A stretch of 64,000 bases of DNA from Muribaculaceae bacterium (lineage in GTDB: Bacteria; Bacteroidota; Bacteroidia; Bacteroidales; Muribaculaceae). A program made the position numbers and the translations under genes. Shown in pieces: positions 35,827 to 45,538 of this stretch (position 1 is the first letter of the stretch; the number at the start of each line of letters is the position of its first letter). Below the pieces are notes generated by a model. It was not told the DNA's origin, did not search any database, and saw only the letters and a program-made list of their open reading frames with translations. Where the stretch lies: contig JAFLUA010000004.1 in assembly GCA_022508985.1 (NCBI GenBank), positions 1-64,000 of the forward strand, read 5' to 3'.

Positions 35827-36510
35827 TTATTTTATGCGGAAGTTATATCCGAGCGTAAACTCAAGCGACAAAGAACGCGAAGCGCTGAAAGTGTCGGCTT
35901 TAGTAGCGTGGAAAATATTTCCCAGACCAAAATAGAAACGCGCTTCGAGCAATATTGATTGTCGAGGCTGTATAAAGAACTCACCGCCGGCAGAAGCGCA
36001 GATGCCATAGTCGACTTTGTTGGCAATATCGGCGCTCAATTGCTCTGTCATTCTATTTCGCGTTGGGAAGTCGGGATTTGAAGTCGGGTTGTTATAGTCG
36101 AAATTAGAGCTCTTAGACTCGCCTATCAAATAAGAAAGTTGCGGGCCGAGGTTGATAAAAGCCTTGAAGCGACGACTGCCGAAATATATGTGAGTAAGGA
36201 TTGGCAAGTTGACGTATGTCAGGGAGCGGCTATAGTTAAGTGGCAACTGCTCGAAATCTTCTTTCCAACCTCTTTGTACCCAACCAATTTCTGCAATTAG
36301 ACCAAATAATTTTTCTTCGGAATATCTAAAAGAGATAGCACCGGTAGTGCCAGGAGTCCACGTCTGCTTAACAGCCGGAGTAAACGACATTTTTGCCATT
36401 GTAGCGCCGGCGCGACCGCCGATAGAAATTCTGGGTTTGTAATGAGTCTCAGCCACCATCGACAGCGCGGCAAAGGCAAAAAAGAGAGCAAAAATAAACG
36501 ACCTTTTCAT
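35827..36510 (-). CDS. Outer-membrane beta-barrel protein (PorT-like)
   Basis: A signal peptide (LFFAFAALSMVAE) is followed by about 200 residues of alternating aromatic strands: ISIGGRAGATMAKMSF, LFGLIAEIGWVQRGW, YVNLPILTHIYFG, FKAFINLGPQLSYLIGE, and a final strand LSLEFTLGYNF ending in a hydrophobic-aromatic pair. This is the opacity/PorT type small barrel. PorT takes part in type IX secretion in relatives, and putative type IX substrates occur nearby, but the assignment to PorT itself is not supported by a distinguishing motif. Its start overlaps the LysM gene stop by 4 nt. Confidence 0.8.
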   Translation of the reverse strand: MKRSFIFALFFAFAALSMVAETHYKPRISIGGRAGATMAKMSFTPAVKQTWTPGTTGAISFRYSEEKLFGLIAEIGWVQRGWKEDFEQLPLNYSRSLTYVNLPILTHIYFGSRRFKAFINLGPQLSYLIGESKSSNFDYNNPTSNPDFPTRNRMTEQLSADIANKVDYGICASAGGEFFIQPRQSILLEARFYFGLGNIFHATKADTFSASRSLSLEFTLGYNFRIK

Positions 36511-37958
36511 TGTATTCGAGCAGAAATGCTATTTCCCGGTAAGTAGTCGATAATATATACAGAATCGTTGACAAAACCATTCGCGGCTTTGACGAAGTTG
36601 AAAGCGGATTGTACCCCCGAGAACGAGTCTAATAAATCGGGGTCGAAAACGCCGTCGTTGTCACTGATAGCTTTCAATAGGAAAGACGCGGTGTCATATC
36701 CCAGCGGGCCGTATGCCGGAATGCTTTCGATATAAGAAGCACCATACCATTTTTTGAACTCTGCGACAAAAGCTTTTGTGTCGCTTGCCTCGCTATCGTC
36801 GAGAAAGCGAGAGTATACAGTGGCACCGATGCGGTGTAGTGTGTCGAGCGCGTCGCCCCGGAAAGCCGTCCAGTCGGGATATCCAAAAATTTCAATTTCT
36901 ACCGGAGTTTCATAGCTATCGGGCTCTAACGCAAGTGCTTTCTGTTTATCTCGAAACGACTTGAAGGTGTAAGCAAATTTGTTAAATTCGGCCAAAGATC
37001 CCGAAGATGGAATTACTACAAATTTCCCGTTTTCAGTGTTTTGCAGTTTCTCGAGGTCGGACATTAGCAGGTGAGCATGGTATTTGATAATAGTCGGTTC
37101 GATGCCTAACTGCGCATATCTTTCGGAAAGATATTCGATGAAAGATTCTTTTTCGTTTTTACCGTCGTCGCTACGCAAAATCACAGGGTGGAAATCGGAA
37201 TATTTAGCTAATAAAGCATCGACTGCGAGTTCATACATACGGCGAGGCTGTATATTAGCCTGAAAAACATAGGCGTTGTCTTCAAAAGAAGCATCGCGAG
37301 TATTAAGGGTGTTGAAAACGAAAGAAGCGTTCTCTTTTGCCGCTTGGGCTATAGTTTTAATAGCCGAGTCGTCGTCGGGTGCAATAATAACTGAGGCATT
37401 AGCGACGGCAGAGTCGTTCAGCATGATATATCTAATAGCGTCGGTACTCAAAGCATCGATGTCGCGCGCTACAATTTCAATATTGCAAGATAGATTTCGG
37501 GCTTCGTTTGCCGCAATCATCATGCCTTTGTAGAAGTCTATTGCGAGTTGGTTTTGGCGGTTTTGTTCGGCTTTGTCTAATCCAAAGGGCATTAATACAG
37601 CTATTGCCGGTTTTTTAGGGTTGAAATCGGCGGCAGCGCTATCGGAAGCTTCAAAGGCGATATCGTCTTCTTGCACAGCGACGTCGTCGACATCGGGTTG
37701 TGCATAATCCTCAAAAGGAAAAACTAATAAATCGCCTTTTTTGATGCCATTAGCAGCCGAGGGGTTGTTGATTGTAATATCCTCGATAGAGATACCGAGG
37801 CTTTTAGAAATGCCGTATAGCGATTCTCCTTTTTTTACTTTGTGGTAGAAATATTGCTTGCCGTTTACAGTTTTGACGGGCAAGTCGAGCGCTGCAGCCG
37901 CAAAAAAGCACGACAAGATGAAAACGGCGGATAATATGTTTCTGTAGATGTTATTCAT
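36507..37958 (-). CDS. LysM-domain protein fused to a periplasmic-binding type I fold
   Basis: The start at 37958 (MNNIYRNILSAVFI, signal peptide ending at AAALD) is chosen because the longer track start at 37979 lies inside the promoter's -7 element. After the signal comes a LysM domain (YFYHKVKKGESLYGISKSLG, NNPSAANGIKKGDLLVFP), an acidic linker, then an ABC-type substrate-binding or receptor fold with VLMPFGLD, AIDFYKGMMIAANEARNL and GPLGYDTASFLLKA. It should be anchored to peptidoglycan through LysM while sensing a periplasmic ligand or acting structurally. It is first in the operon with the barrel protein and radA. Confidence 0.85.
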   Translation of the reverse strand: MNNIYRNILSAVFILSCFFAAAALDLPVKTVNGKQYFYHKVKKGESLYGISKSLGISIEDITINNPSAANGIKKGDLLVFPFEDYAQPDVDDVAVQEDDIAFEASDSAAADFNPKKPAIAVLMPFGLDKAEQNRQNQLAIDFYKGMMIAANEARNLSCNIEIVARDIDALSTDAIRYIMLNDSAVANASVIIAPDDDSAIKTIAQAAKENASFVFNTLNTRDASFEDNAYVFQANIQPRRMYELAVDALLAKYSDFHPVILRSDDGKNEKESFIEYLSERYAQLGIEPTIIKYHAHLLMSDLEKLQNTENGKFVVIPSSGSLAEFNKFAYTFKSFRDKQKALALEPDSYETPVEIEIFGYPDWTAFRGDALDTLHRIGATVYSRFLDDSEASDTKAFVAEFKKWYGASYIESIPAYGPLGYDTASFLLKAISDNDGVFDPDLLDSFSGVQSAFNFVKAANGFVNDSVYIIDYLPGNSISARIQ

Positions 37959-37976
37959 TGTGTAGGTTTTATCTTG

Positions 37977-37984
37977 CAAAGGTA
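37977..37984 (-). promoter_or_regulatory. -7 element of the LysM-barrel-radA operon
   Basis: TACCTTTG on the minus strand, 19 nt before the chosen start codon. Confidence 0.6.
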
Positions 37985-38162
37985 ATGTTTTTGTTGAGTC
38001 TTACCAAACAAATGTAGGCAGATGAAAATAAAATTTGATGAAAATTTTATAACTTTGCAGCATCTAAAAGCATTAAAGACAGTGCTTGGATATGAATAAT
38101 GAAGATAACTAAACAGGCATGCCACGGAATGCAACAGGCATAACACAGAAAGGAAAACATAT

Positions 38163-40439
38163 TTGAAAATGAGACAAAAATTATTGATATTGGCATTAGC
38201 CGCAGCAACAATAGCGCAGGCGCAGAATACCCTTGACTTAGAGAGCCGTATGGCTTTACATCGAATGCATGAAGGCATTAATTGTAAAGGAGCGGCTAAT
38301 AAGTCGGTACAAGCACGTCGCCCATCGTCGAAAGTGTCGCAAGGAATGAGTTTGGGCTTTATCAAACTATCAGACGGCGCGACAGTCGACTCTCTTATAG
38401 AGCAGGGCGTGGAGGTGTATAGCCGTAGAGGTAATATATTAATAGCCTCTTTCCCGACCGAAAAAGCAGAGGCGATAAGTGGTACTGCCGGAGTAGTACA
38501 GATGCAGTTGTCGCGAGATGTTCAACCGCAACTTGATATAGCACGGTCGGTTAGCGGTGTTGATAAAATACATTCCGGGCTCGACCTGCCGCAGTCGTAT
38601 ACGGGAAAAGGAGTCGTATGCGGAATCGTTGATGCCGGGCTTGATCCTAATCATGTCAATTTCAAAGATGCATCCGGTAATCCGCGAATTAAGAGTTTTG
38701 CCTATCGTAGGCCTAACGATGCCGGCACCACGATACTGACCTCGACATACACACCGGAGCAGTTGCCACAATTCAGCACCGACGATGCTACAACATATCA
38801 TGGCACCCACACACTCGGAATAATGGCTGGGAGCTATCGCGGTGACGTCAGATTGGTAAAGCCACAGGGCGTCCTCGGCCAGCTGCGAGGCGTTACGGAA
38901 GAGAACCCATATTACGGCGTTGCCTACGAAGCCGATATCGCTGCATCGTGTGGACGGACACAAGATGCGTTTGTGGCCTATGGTGTAGAGGGGATATTAG
39001 ACTATGCCTACAATGAGCAAAAGCCGGCAGTAATCAATCTGTCGTTAGGAAGCGCGTTGGGGCCCCACGATGGCAACAGTATGTTCTCGCAGTATCTTGA
39101 GTTGGCGTCGGAAGAGGCGATAATATGTGTGTCGGCTGGTAATTACGGCGATTTGCCGTTGCATATAAGCAAGACATTCAGCGAGGGCGATACAGAGTTG
39201 CAAACCTTTATCTTTCCATATTATTATGGTCCGACGGAAGGGAATGTACGCTACGACCAGGTGCAGATATATTCTAATGATGACACAGAATTTGACGTAC
39301 AAGGGTTGGTCTACAGCAAAACGCGCGATAGAGTATCGTTCCGTATGCCTATAAGCGGGAATACGGGCGGTGTGCCCAGCTATTATGTAAGCAGTAGTGA
39401 CTACGGCTCTGGCGTTGTTGCCCCACAGTTTGCCAAAGCCTTTGACGGCTATTTCGGCTTAGGCTCGATGATACACGAAGAAACCGGACGCTTTTACGCC
39501 CTTGCCGATTATTTTACGATTGATAACCAAGAAAATAACTCCGACGGGACATATCTGCTCGGCTTATTGGTTACGGGAAAGCCTGGCCAACGCATAGATA
39601 TATATTGTGAGGGTTATTTTACCTATTTTACCGATGAGGGTATTGCGGGATGGACCGCAGGAAGCTGCGATGGTACTATAAGCGACGTTGCGACATCGCG
39701 AGGCTGTGTTGCCGTCGGGTCATATGATACCCGCGATTCGTGGTATTCACTTGATAATAATGCATATAGCTATGAAGGGTACTTCGAAGAAGGTACGATA
39801 AGCGAATTCTCAGGTTATGGCACCCTTGCCGATGGCCGAGCGTTGCCCCATGTGTGTGCGCCCGGTGCGACAATAATCTCATCGACAAGTACACCTTATG
39901 TGTCATATCCAAGTAATTATATCACAAATGCTTATCTGCAAGCGTCGGCCGACAACAACGGTCGTACCGACTATTGGCAACAATCGGTAGGCACCTCAAT
40001 GTCGTCTCCCTTTGTGGCCGGAGCGATAGCGCTGTGGCTTGAGGCCGATCCTACACTAACATCTGAAGATGTTATTGATATAATCCAACGAACGTCGACC
40101 GTCGATGATGATGTATTAACGACAGGAAATTCAGTACAATGGGGCGCCGGCAAATTTAATGCCTATGCCGGATTAAAAGAAGTGTTGCGCAACAGTGGCT
40201 TGAGCAATGTTGCGGCCGATAGACGAAGTCCTATTATAAGCGCACTTGGGAACCGTTGCTTCCAGGTAGTTGATGGCGGCGCAGCTGCACTTGATGTAAG
40301 CGTATGCGATATGTCGGGTAGGGTGGTGCTGGCGTCGAAGAGTGAGGCAGACGAACTTACAATCGACCTTGGAAATGTTGCAACAGGAGTTTACATTGTT
40401 AATGTAAACGGAATAGCGACAAAACTTATAGTAAAATAA
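38163..40439 (+). CDS. Secreted subtilisin-like S8 peptidase with C-terminal sorting tail
   Basis: The 758-residue protein has a signal peptide (LLILALAAATIAQA), an inhibitor-like propeptide, and the S8 triad: Asp in VCGIVDAGLDPNHVNF, His in YHGTHTLGIMAG, Ser in GTSMSSPFVAGAIALW. A long insertion sits between His and Ser. The last 70 residues (VCDMSGRVVLASKS, LGNVATGVYIVNVNG, TKLIVK) resemble the type IX secretion sorting domain, a beta-sandwich ending in a basic-hydrophobic strand. A -7 element TAACTTTG lies at 38051-38058. The LRR gene follows after 28 nt and shares the same kind of tail. Confidence 0.93.
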   Translation: MKMRQKLLILALAAATIAQAQNTLDLESRMALHRMHEGINCKGAANKSVQARRPSSKVSQGMSLGFIKLSDGATVDSLIEQGVEVYSRRGNILIASFPTEKAEAISGTAGVVQMQLSRDVQPQLDIARSVSGVDKIHSGLDLPQSYTGKGVVCGIVDAGLDPNHVNFKDASGNPRIKSFAYRRPNDAGTTILTSTYTPEQLPQFSTDDATTYHGTHTLGIMAGSYRGDVRLVKPQGVLGQLRGVTEENPYYGVAYEADIAASCGRTQDAFVAYGVEGILDYAYNEQKPAVINLSLGSALGPHDGNSMFSQYLELASEEAIICVSAGNYGDLPLHISKTFSEGDTELQTFIFPYYYGPTEGNVRYDQVQIYSNDDTEFDVQGLVYSKTRDRVSFRMPISGNTGGVPSYYVSSSDYGSGVVAPQFAKAFDGYFGLGSMIHEETGRFYALADYFTIDNQENNSDGTYLLGLLVTGKPGQRIDIYCEGYFTYFTDEGIAGWTAGSCDGTISDVATSRGCVAVGSYDTRDSWYSLDNNAYSYEGYFEEGTISEFSGYGTLADGRALPHVCAPGATIISSTSTPYVSYPSNYITNAYLQASADNNGRTDYWQQSVGTSMSSPFVAGAIALWLEADPTLTSEDVIDIIQRTSTVDDDVLTTGNSVQWGAGKFNAYAGLKEVLRNSGLSNVAADRRSPIISALGNRCFQVVDGGAAALDVSVCDMSGRVVLASKSEADELTIDLGNVATGVYIVNVNGIATKLIVK

Positions 40440-40467
40440 ATATCAGCATATTAAGAAATTAACAGTA

Positions 40468-43400
40468 ATGGTTGTAAAAAATATATTAAGGAGCGTTGTG
40501 GTAGCGGCGCTTGTCGTGAGCACGATACCCACAGTTGCGGCAGCAGCTGCCGAGGAGCCGATAATATCGTTTCATACATCGATATATGATACTTATGGGT
40601 CAACTAATACCTTTACGATTGTAGTAGGCGGAATCTCAGAAGGGTATATCGACGTTGATTGCGGGTATGGCCCGGTAGAGTATGAACTTGAGAAGTCGAC
40701 ATTTGACGCAGTCAATGGCGCTGTAAGTGGCACTTATATTACATGTGCCGTGAGTGGAGCCGGCGATGTTAAAATATATGGCGACGCGTCTCTAATCGAT
40801 TATGTCAATGCCAGTGGTTGCTATATAAGGAATATCGACATATCGAGATTGTCCAATCTTGCTATACTTAATCTGGAACACAACGAACTTGAGGGGCTGG
40901 ACCTTACACCGTTTAGCAAACTTCAGTTTGCCTATTTAGCCGACAATCCTTATACTGAGAAAACGCCTCTTGTGATAGGTAAAAATAAACCCGAATTGGT
41001 TCTATTGCAGATTGGAATGACAGACTATATAGACCCGACGTTTAATCTGTCGGACTATCCTGCAATGACCTCGTTCGATGCCTATGCTGCCGGCAGTTTG
41101 ACGACAATCGACCCTACGGGGTGCCCCGAATTGGTTCAGCTGTCGATAGATGTTACTCCGGTAAGCACACTTGATGTAACGAAAAACCCCAAGCTGCAGA
41201 TACTCAATATATCAGATACAAAAATTACGGATATCGACCTCAGTCATAATCCGTTGCTGTCACAGTTATATGCCGATCATTCGGGCTCAACCTACGGCGA
41301 ATATAAACTTAAGAGCTTAGATGTGAGCAAAAACCCTGAATTGTTTTATCTTTTTGCGGGCTATAACGATTTGACGAGCATTGATTTGTCGAAAAACCCG
41401 AAATTATTCGATTTGTCCTTGCCTTATAACAAACTTACAGAGCTTGATTTGTCGAAGAATACCAATCTTTACAATGTAAATATCCGCAGAAATAATCTAT
41501 CGTTTGCAACGATGCCGGAGAATCCCGGAACGTGGGGGAATTTCCTATACGACCAACGAGAAATAGCTATGGCTCGCTCGTATAAAGTAGGAGAAGAACT
41601 TGATTTCTCCAATACGATGTTGCGAGAAGGAACGGAGACCGTCGCCACCCTTTATTACCGCGACGATAGCGGCTTGGACGAGCCACAGCCGGTGTCGGCG
41701 AGTGCATACAGCTTCGAATCCGGCAAATTGACGTTTAAGTCGTTGATGCCTGATAGCGTGTATGTTGTTTTTGACAATTCAATGTTTGCTGAATATCCGA
41801 TATATAGTAGCAACTTTGTTGTAAAGTCGGAAGCCGACTTTGGTAAGGATATCAAGACCTTAGTTTTTTCGCCGGCAGTAAATACGGGCGCTCCGTTAGT
41901 ATTTACTATTGGAGTAGCCGGAGCTACGCTTGATGCGCCAAAAACATTTACCGTCGATTTCGGCGATGGCGTTCTCGAAGAGTATGAAGCCACGGGGTCG
42001 TCGCTTGCCACCGGTTGTGAAGTCAAGGGCATCCGCAAAGGAGATGGATATGTTGAGGTATATGTACCGGAGGGAGTAGACCTTAGTGCATTTGCTATAG
42101 AAAATGTAGGCTTGAACTATTTGGATTTATCATCGGCACCGGTGCTTCGCGAATTGTCGTTGACGGGAACAAAGCTCAATACAATCGACTTGTCGACGCT
42201 TCGTTGCCTGCAGCAACTTTATCTTACAGGAAATAACTTCAACGTATTCTCGTTGGTTGGTAAAAACGGCTTATATATAAAGAATGAGTTGACCGATTTA
42301 CAAGTTCCCAATAATGGAATAAGCTATTTCGAGCACGACGGCTTATATGCATTGAAAAATATTGATATTTCAAAGAATAATCTTGAGGATTTCAACTTTG
42401 AAACGGCGCTACAGGCCGAAACAATCAATATCTCAAAGAATAAGCTTATCGAAGTTGATTTGACCTCCTGCGAGTCATTAAGAAGTATAGATTTGACGTC
42501 GAACAAGATATCAGACCTCACACTTCCTGAAGAATCGGTACTTGAAAACTTATATATAGGAGGCAACGCCATGACGCTTGCCAACCTGCCGGCACCATCT
42601 ACTATTGTCGGAGAATATATATATGCGCCGCAGGCCAAGGTTGGAATACCCGTTAAGGCTCCCGGAGCCGATTTGTCGTCGCAATATCTCGTTATAGATG
42701 GCGCGACAACGCAATATGCCTGGTTTAAGTCAGATGGTACGGAAATAAGCGAAGGCACCGATTATACAATCGAAGGCGGTAAAACGCGATTTCTAAACAC
42801 TGATCTCGGGAAGGTTTATTGTGAGCTCACTCATTCGGCATATCCACAATTCTCGGCAGCCGGTGGGGGAGCGTTAAAAACGACAGAACTTGAAGTAGCC
42901 GCTATGCCGCAGAATGTGATAGCATCGTTTACTACCCCTGTCGGCGGCGAATCGGTGATGGTGTCGCTTGCATCCACCCTTCCGAATACTACGATATATT
43001 TCGACTGGAAAGGCGATGGAATAGAGCTTGAGGCATACGACCTTGATACGACTTATCGTTTGTTCACAGCGACAACTACGAAGGGCTCTAATGTCAAAGT
43101 CTACAGCTATGACGATGCCGCTCCGCTATCAATATTCAGCATATCGGGGGCGTCGATGTCGGATATAGATGTGTCGAAACTAACCAGTTTGAGTACTTTG
43201 ACACTACGCTATGCCGGCCTCAATGCAATAACTCTACCCGCGACTCCGGCTCTTGAAGAACTCATTCTCGACGGCAATAAGTTGACATCGATAGATTTGT
43301 CTAAATATCCGAAGCTTAGGTCGTTGTCTCTTCCCAATAATAAATTTTCGGGCACGTTCGATTTGTCGCCGCTAAAGAACCTTGAGGTTGTCTCCCTCGC

Positions 43401-44160
43401 GGCAAACAATCTCTCAGAAGTGATAATAGAAAATCCGTTGCTTGGGCACATTGACTTGTCGCAGAACAATTTGACAGGAGTAAATCTTGAAGGCGCCCCG
43501 GCCGTTTATCAAGCGTTTTTTAGCGGCAATCAGTTGAGCGCCATCGATATAAGAGGGCTTAATTCGTTGCGAGTACTCTTTATCGATGCCAACTGCTTTA
43601 CATTTGCGACGCTTCCGATGCCAACAAAATCGTTGATGCTCTACGAGTATAGCAATCAGGCACGACTTGATGTAGTAGCCGAAGGTCTTACGATAGATTT
43701 GAGCTCGCAAGCGCGAGTAGGTGATACCGCCACGCAGTTTACGTGGTTTATAGATGAACCATCACAAGATGAAGAAGGCAATTGGATTGGCGAAGATTTA
43801 TACGAAGACGACGAATATGTGATAGAAGAGGGTGTAGTAACATTCTCTCGCCCATACATTCATCTTGTGGGCTTAATGCAAAACGAAGTATTCCCCAATC
43901 TTGACCTCTTTACGAATATTACCGACTTATCGGGCGTTGAAAATGTATCATCTAACGATGATGTGAAAGTTTCGGTTAAGAATGGCAATATAATTATAAG
44001 CTCAGATGGTACGAAGGGTGCTGCGCAAATTTACACCATAGCAGGTAGCCTTGTACGCGCCGTGCCTACGATTTATGGAGATACGATTGTGGGTAATCTG
44101 ACATCGGGAGTGTATATTGTTACTCTCGGCGGAAAAACAGCCAAAGTTGCGCTTCGATAA
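40468..44160 (+). CDS. Giant secreted leucine-rich repeat protein with three tandem modules
   Basis: The 1230-residue protein begins with a signal peptide (LVVSTIPTVAAAA). It consists of three modules of about 400 residues. Each opens with a beta-sandwich-like segment (IISFHTSIYDTY, TLVFSPAVNTGAP, VIASFTTPVGGES), passes into SDS22-like repeats of the type LTSIDLSKNPKLFDLSLPYN, and closes with a conserved block (SFATMPENPG, TLANLPAPST, TFATLPMPTK) followed by an immunoglobulin-like stretch. The C-terminus (IYTIAGSLVRAVP, LTSGVYIVTLGG, AKVALR) looks like a type IX sorting tail. It likely sits on the cell surface and binds a ligand. It probably shares a transcript with the S8 peptidase. Confidence 0.88.
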   Translation: MVVKNILRSVVVAALVVSTIPTVAAAAAEEPIISFHTSIYDTYGSTNTFTIVVGGISEGYIDVDCGYGPVEYELEKSTFDAVNGAVSGTYITCAVSGAGDVKIYGDASLIDYVNASGCYIRNIDISRLSNLAILNLEHNELEGLDLTPFSKLQFAYLADNPYTEKTPLVIGKNKPELVLLQIGMTDYIDPTFNLSDYPAMTSFDAYAAGSLTTIDPTGCPELVQLSIDVTPVSTLDVTKNPKLQILNISDTKITDIDLSHNPLLSQLYADHSGSTYGEYKLKSLDVSKNPELFYLFAGYNDLTSIDLSKNPKLFDLSLPYNKLTELDLSKNTNLYNVNIRRNNLSFATMPENPGTWGNFLYDQREIAMARSYKVGEELDFSNTMLREGTETVATLYYRDDSGLDEPQPVSASAYSFESGKLTFKSLMPDSVYVVFDNSMFAEYPIYSSNFVVKSEADFGKDIKTLVFSPAVNTGAPLVFTIGVAGATLDAPKTFTVDFGDGVLEEYEATGSSLATGCEVKGIRKGDGYVEVYVPEGVDLSAFAIENVGLNYLDLSSAPVLRELSLTGTKLNTIDLSTLRCLQQLYLTGNNFNVFSLVGKNGLYIKNELTDLQVPNNGISYFEHDGLYALKNIDISKNNLEDFNFETALQAETINISKNKLIEVDLTSCESLRSIDLTSNKISDLTLPEESVLENLYIGGNAMTLANLPAPSTIVGEYIYAPQAKVGIPVKAPGADLSSQYLVIDGATTQYAWFKSDGTEISEGTDYTIEGGKTRFLNTDLGKVYCELTHSAYPQFSAAGGGALKTTELEVAAMPQNVIASFTTPVGGESVMVSLASTLPNTTIYFDWKGDGIELEAYDLDTTYRLFTATTTKGSNVKVYSYDDAAPLSIFSISGASMSDIDVSKLTSLSTLTLRYAGLNAITLPATPALEELILDGNKLTSIDLSKYPKLRSLSLPNNKFSGTFDLSPLKNLEVVSLAANNLSEVIIENPLLGHIDLSQNNLTGVNLEGAPAVYQAFFSGNQLSAIDIRGLNSLRVLFIDANCFTFATLPMPTKSLMLYEYSNQARLDVVAEGLTIDLSSQARVGDTATQFTWFIDEPSQDEEGNWIGEDLYEDDEYVIEEGVVTFSRPYIHLVGLMQNEVFPNLDLFTNITDLSGVENVSSNDDVKVSVKNGNIIISSDGTKGAAQIYTIAGSLVRAVPTIYGDTIVGNLTSGVYIVTLGGKTAKVALR

Positions 44161-44244
44161 ACCGAAGATACATATAAAGATTATGCACGGAAAACGCAAT
44201 GTTGACCGTGCATAATTTTTAGGTATAAAATCGAGGAATAAGTT

Positions 44245-44991
44245 TTAGCTGAAGGCTTGATTGTTGAGAACCGTTTTGGAAAGAGTATCCATATCGGAGT
44301 GCGCAAGCTTAGTTGTTAGATATTTGTTTATCGTATCGATGTGAGCTTGACGGTGGATGTCGGTGCCAATAAAATCGACCAAACCTTGCTCCATGAGATA
44401 TTCGGCAAATTTCCTCTCGCCTTTACCGTATTCACCAGCAAGGCTTAAAAGGTTTATCTGGAACAACAAGCCGGCATTATGCAACTCGGAGTACCTGTTT
44501 TTGCGAGTGTAGTAATAAGAATACCTTTCGGGATGAGCCAAAATGGGGCGAAAGCCCTTCACTTGCAGGTCGAAAATGAGTTGATCGATATTCCAAGGCT
44601 CTTGGATAAATGAGTTTTCGATAAGGATGTAATTGTTAGGAAGAAGCATGACATCGCCTTTTTCGAGACGATGCATAAACAGTTCGTCGATGCGGTATTC
44701 GGCGGCGTGGCTTAGTTTTAAGCTATTCCCGCGCGCATCAAGTTCAGCTTTTAGTTTTTCAATAGCCGGAGTAATAGTAGAGAGGTCGTTTTCAAAAGTG
44801 TATTGAGTAACGTGCGGAGAAGCGATAATTTGCTTGATGCCCCACTGTTGCATCTGTTCGATTAGCGTTACCGAAGTTTCGACGTTGCGCGAGCCATCAT
44901 CAACACCGGGGATGATGTGGCAGTGAATGTCGGTGTCGAAGCAAAGCTCGGTCGGAGATTCGTTTTTATTTCGGCTAAAAAAGTTGAACAT
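44245..44991 (-). CDS. CpsB/CapC-type PHP-domain tyrosine phosphatase
   Basis: The 248-residue protein has the PHP metal motifs DTDIHCHIIPGVDDGSR, IIASPHVTQY, RPILAHPERYSYY and IGTDIHRQ. Family members dephosphorylate the tyrosine-rich tail of capsule chain-length kinases. No capsule kinase gene is adjacent; it is instead the last gene of an operon with a SPOR lipoprotein (10-nt gap). The role in polysaccharide control is thus family inference. Confidence 0.9.
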   Translation of the reverse strand: MFNFFSRNKNESPTELCFDTDIHCHIIPGVDDGSRNVETSVTLIEQMQQWGIKQIIASPHVTQYTFENDLSTITPAIEKLKAELDARGNSLKLSHAAEYRIDELFMHRLEKGDVMLLPNNYILIENSFIQEPWNIDQLIFDLQVKGFRPILAHPERYSYYYTRKNRYSELHNAGLLFQINLLSLAGEYGKGERKFAEYLMEQGLVDFIGTDIHRQAHIDTINKYLTTKLAHSDMDTLSKTVLNNQAFS

Positions 44992-45001
44992 AAATAGGTT
45001 A

Positions 45002-45538
45002 TTATTTCGATTTTACGGAACTGCGTCTCCGCGAAGTAGTGTCAAGGATGAATGGGCAAGGCTCTTTCATAGGCATGGGGCTCTCCTCCTTAATTTTTTT
45101 AAGGGCCTTGGCGGCTTCAAAAACATCGTCGTACGACTCGGCAACGATGTAGTAATAAGGTTCAGCCGTTTCAACGACAAAAGCAGCCGGATATCCGGCT
45201 TTTATGTATCTGTCGCATAGTGATTTGGCATTAAACACCTGCTTGAATTGCCCGACGACAACATTGAATTGGTTGTAATTATCAATGTCGCCGGTTCCGT
45301 CGGTTAGGCGCGCCAATTGCGTATGGATATCGACAGTTCCATCGGGAGTCTTAATGGGATATGTACCCATTAGCTTCCTTTCGGTGCCATATATAGCAGA
45401 TTCTAAAGGCGCGTCGTCGTCGGTTTTAGCGACGGTTTTTTCGTAGGCCGCACGATAATTCTCTTCTGTTGTCTTGCAAGAGTAGAGCAAGGGCAACAGA
45501 AAGAGAATTAGAGTGAAGCTAACTATATAATTTTTCAT
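45002..45538 (-). CDS. SPOR-domain lipoprotein
   Basis: A lipoprotein signal ends LPLLYSC (Cys21). The C-terminal 80 residues (NQFNVVVGQFKQVFNAKSL, KAGYPAAFVVETAEPYYYIV) match the SPOR fold, which binds glycan strands lacking stem peptides at division septa. A 70-residue hydrophilic linker separates the two, and a basic tail ends the protein. It overlaps the C1 peptidase stop by 4 nt. Confidence 0.85.
   Translation of the reverse strand: MKNYIVSFTLILFLLPLLYSCKTTEENYRAAYEKTVAKTDDDAPLESAIYGTERKLMGTYPIKTPDGTVDIHTQLARLTDGTGDIDNYNQFNVVVGQFKQVFNAKSLCDRYIKAGYPAAFVVETAEPYYYIVAESYDDVFEAAKALKKIKEESPMPMKEPCPFILDTTSRRRSSVKSK

Noticed and set aside
40468-44160. BspA-type LRR protein
   Set aside because: The repeat consensus LxxLDLSxNPxLxxL is SDS22/internalin-like rather than the BspA type.
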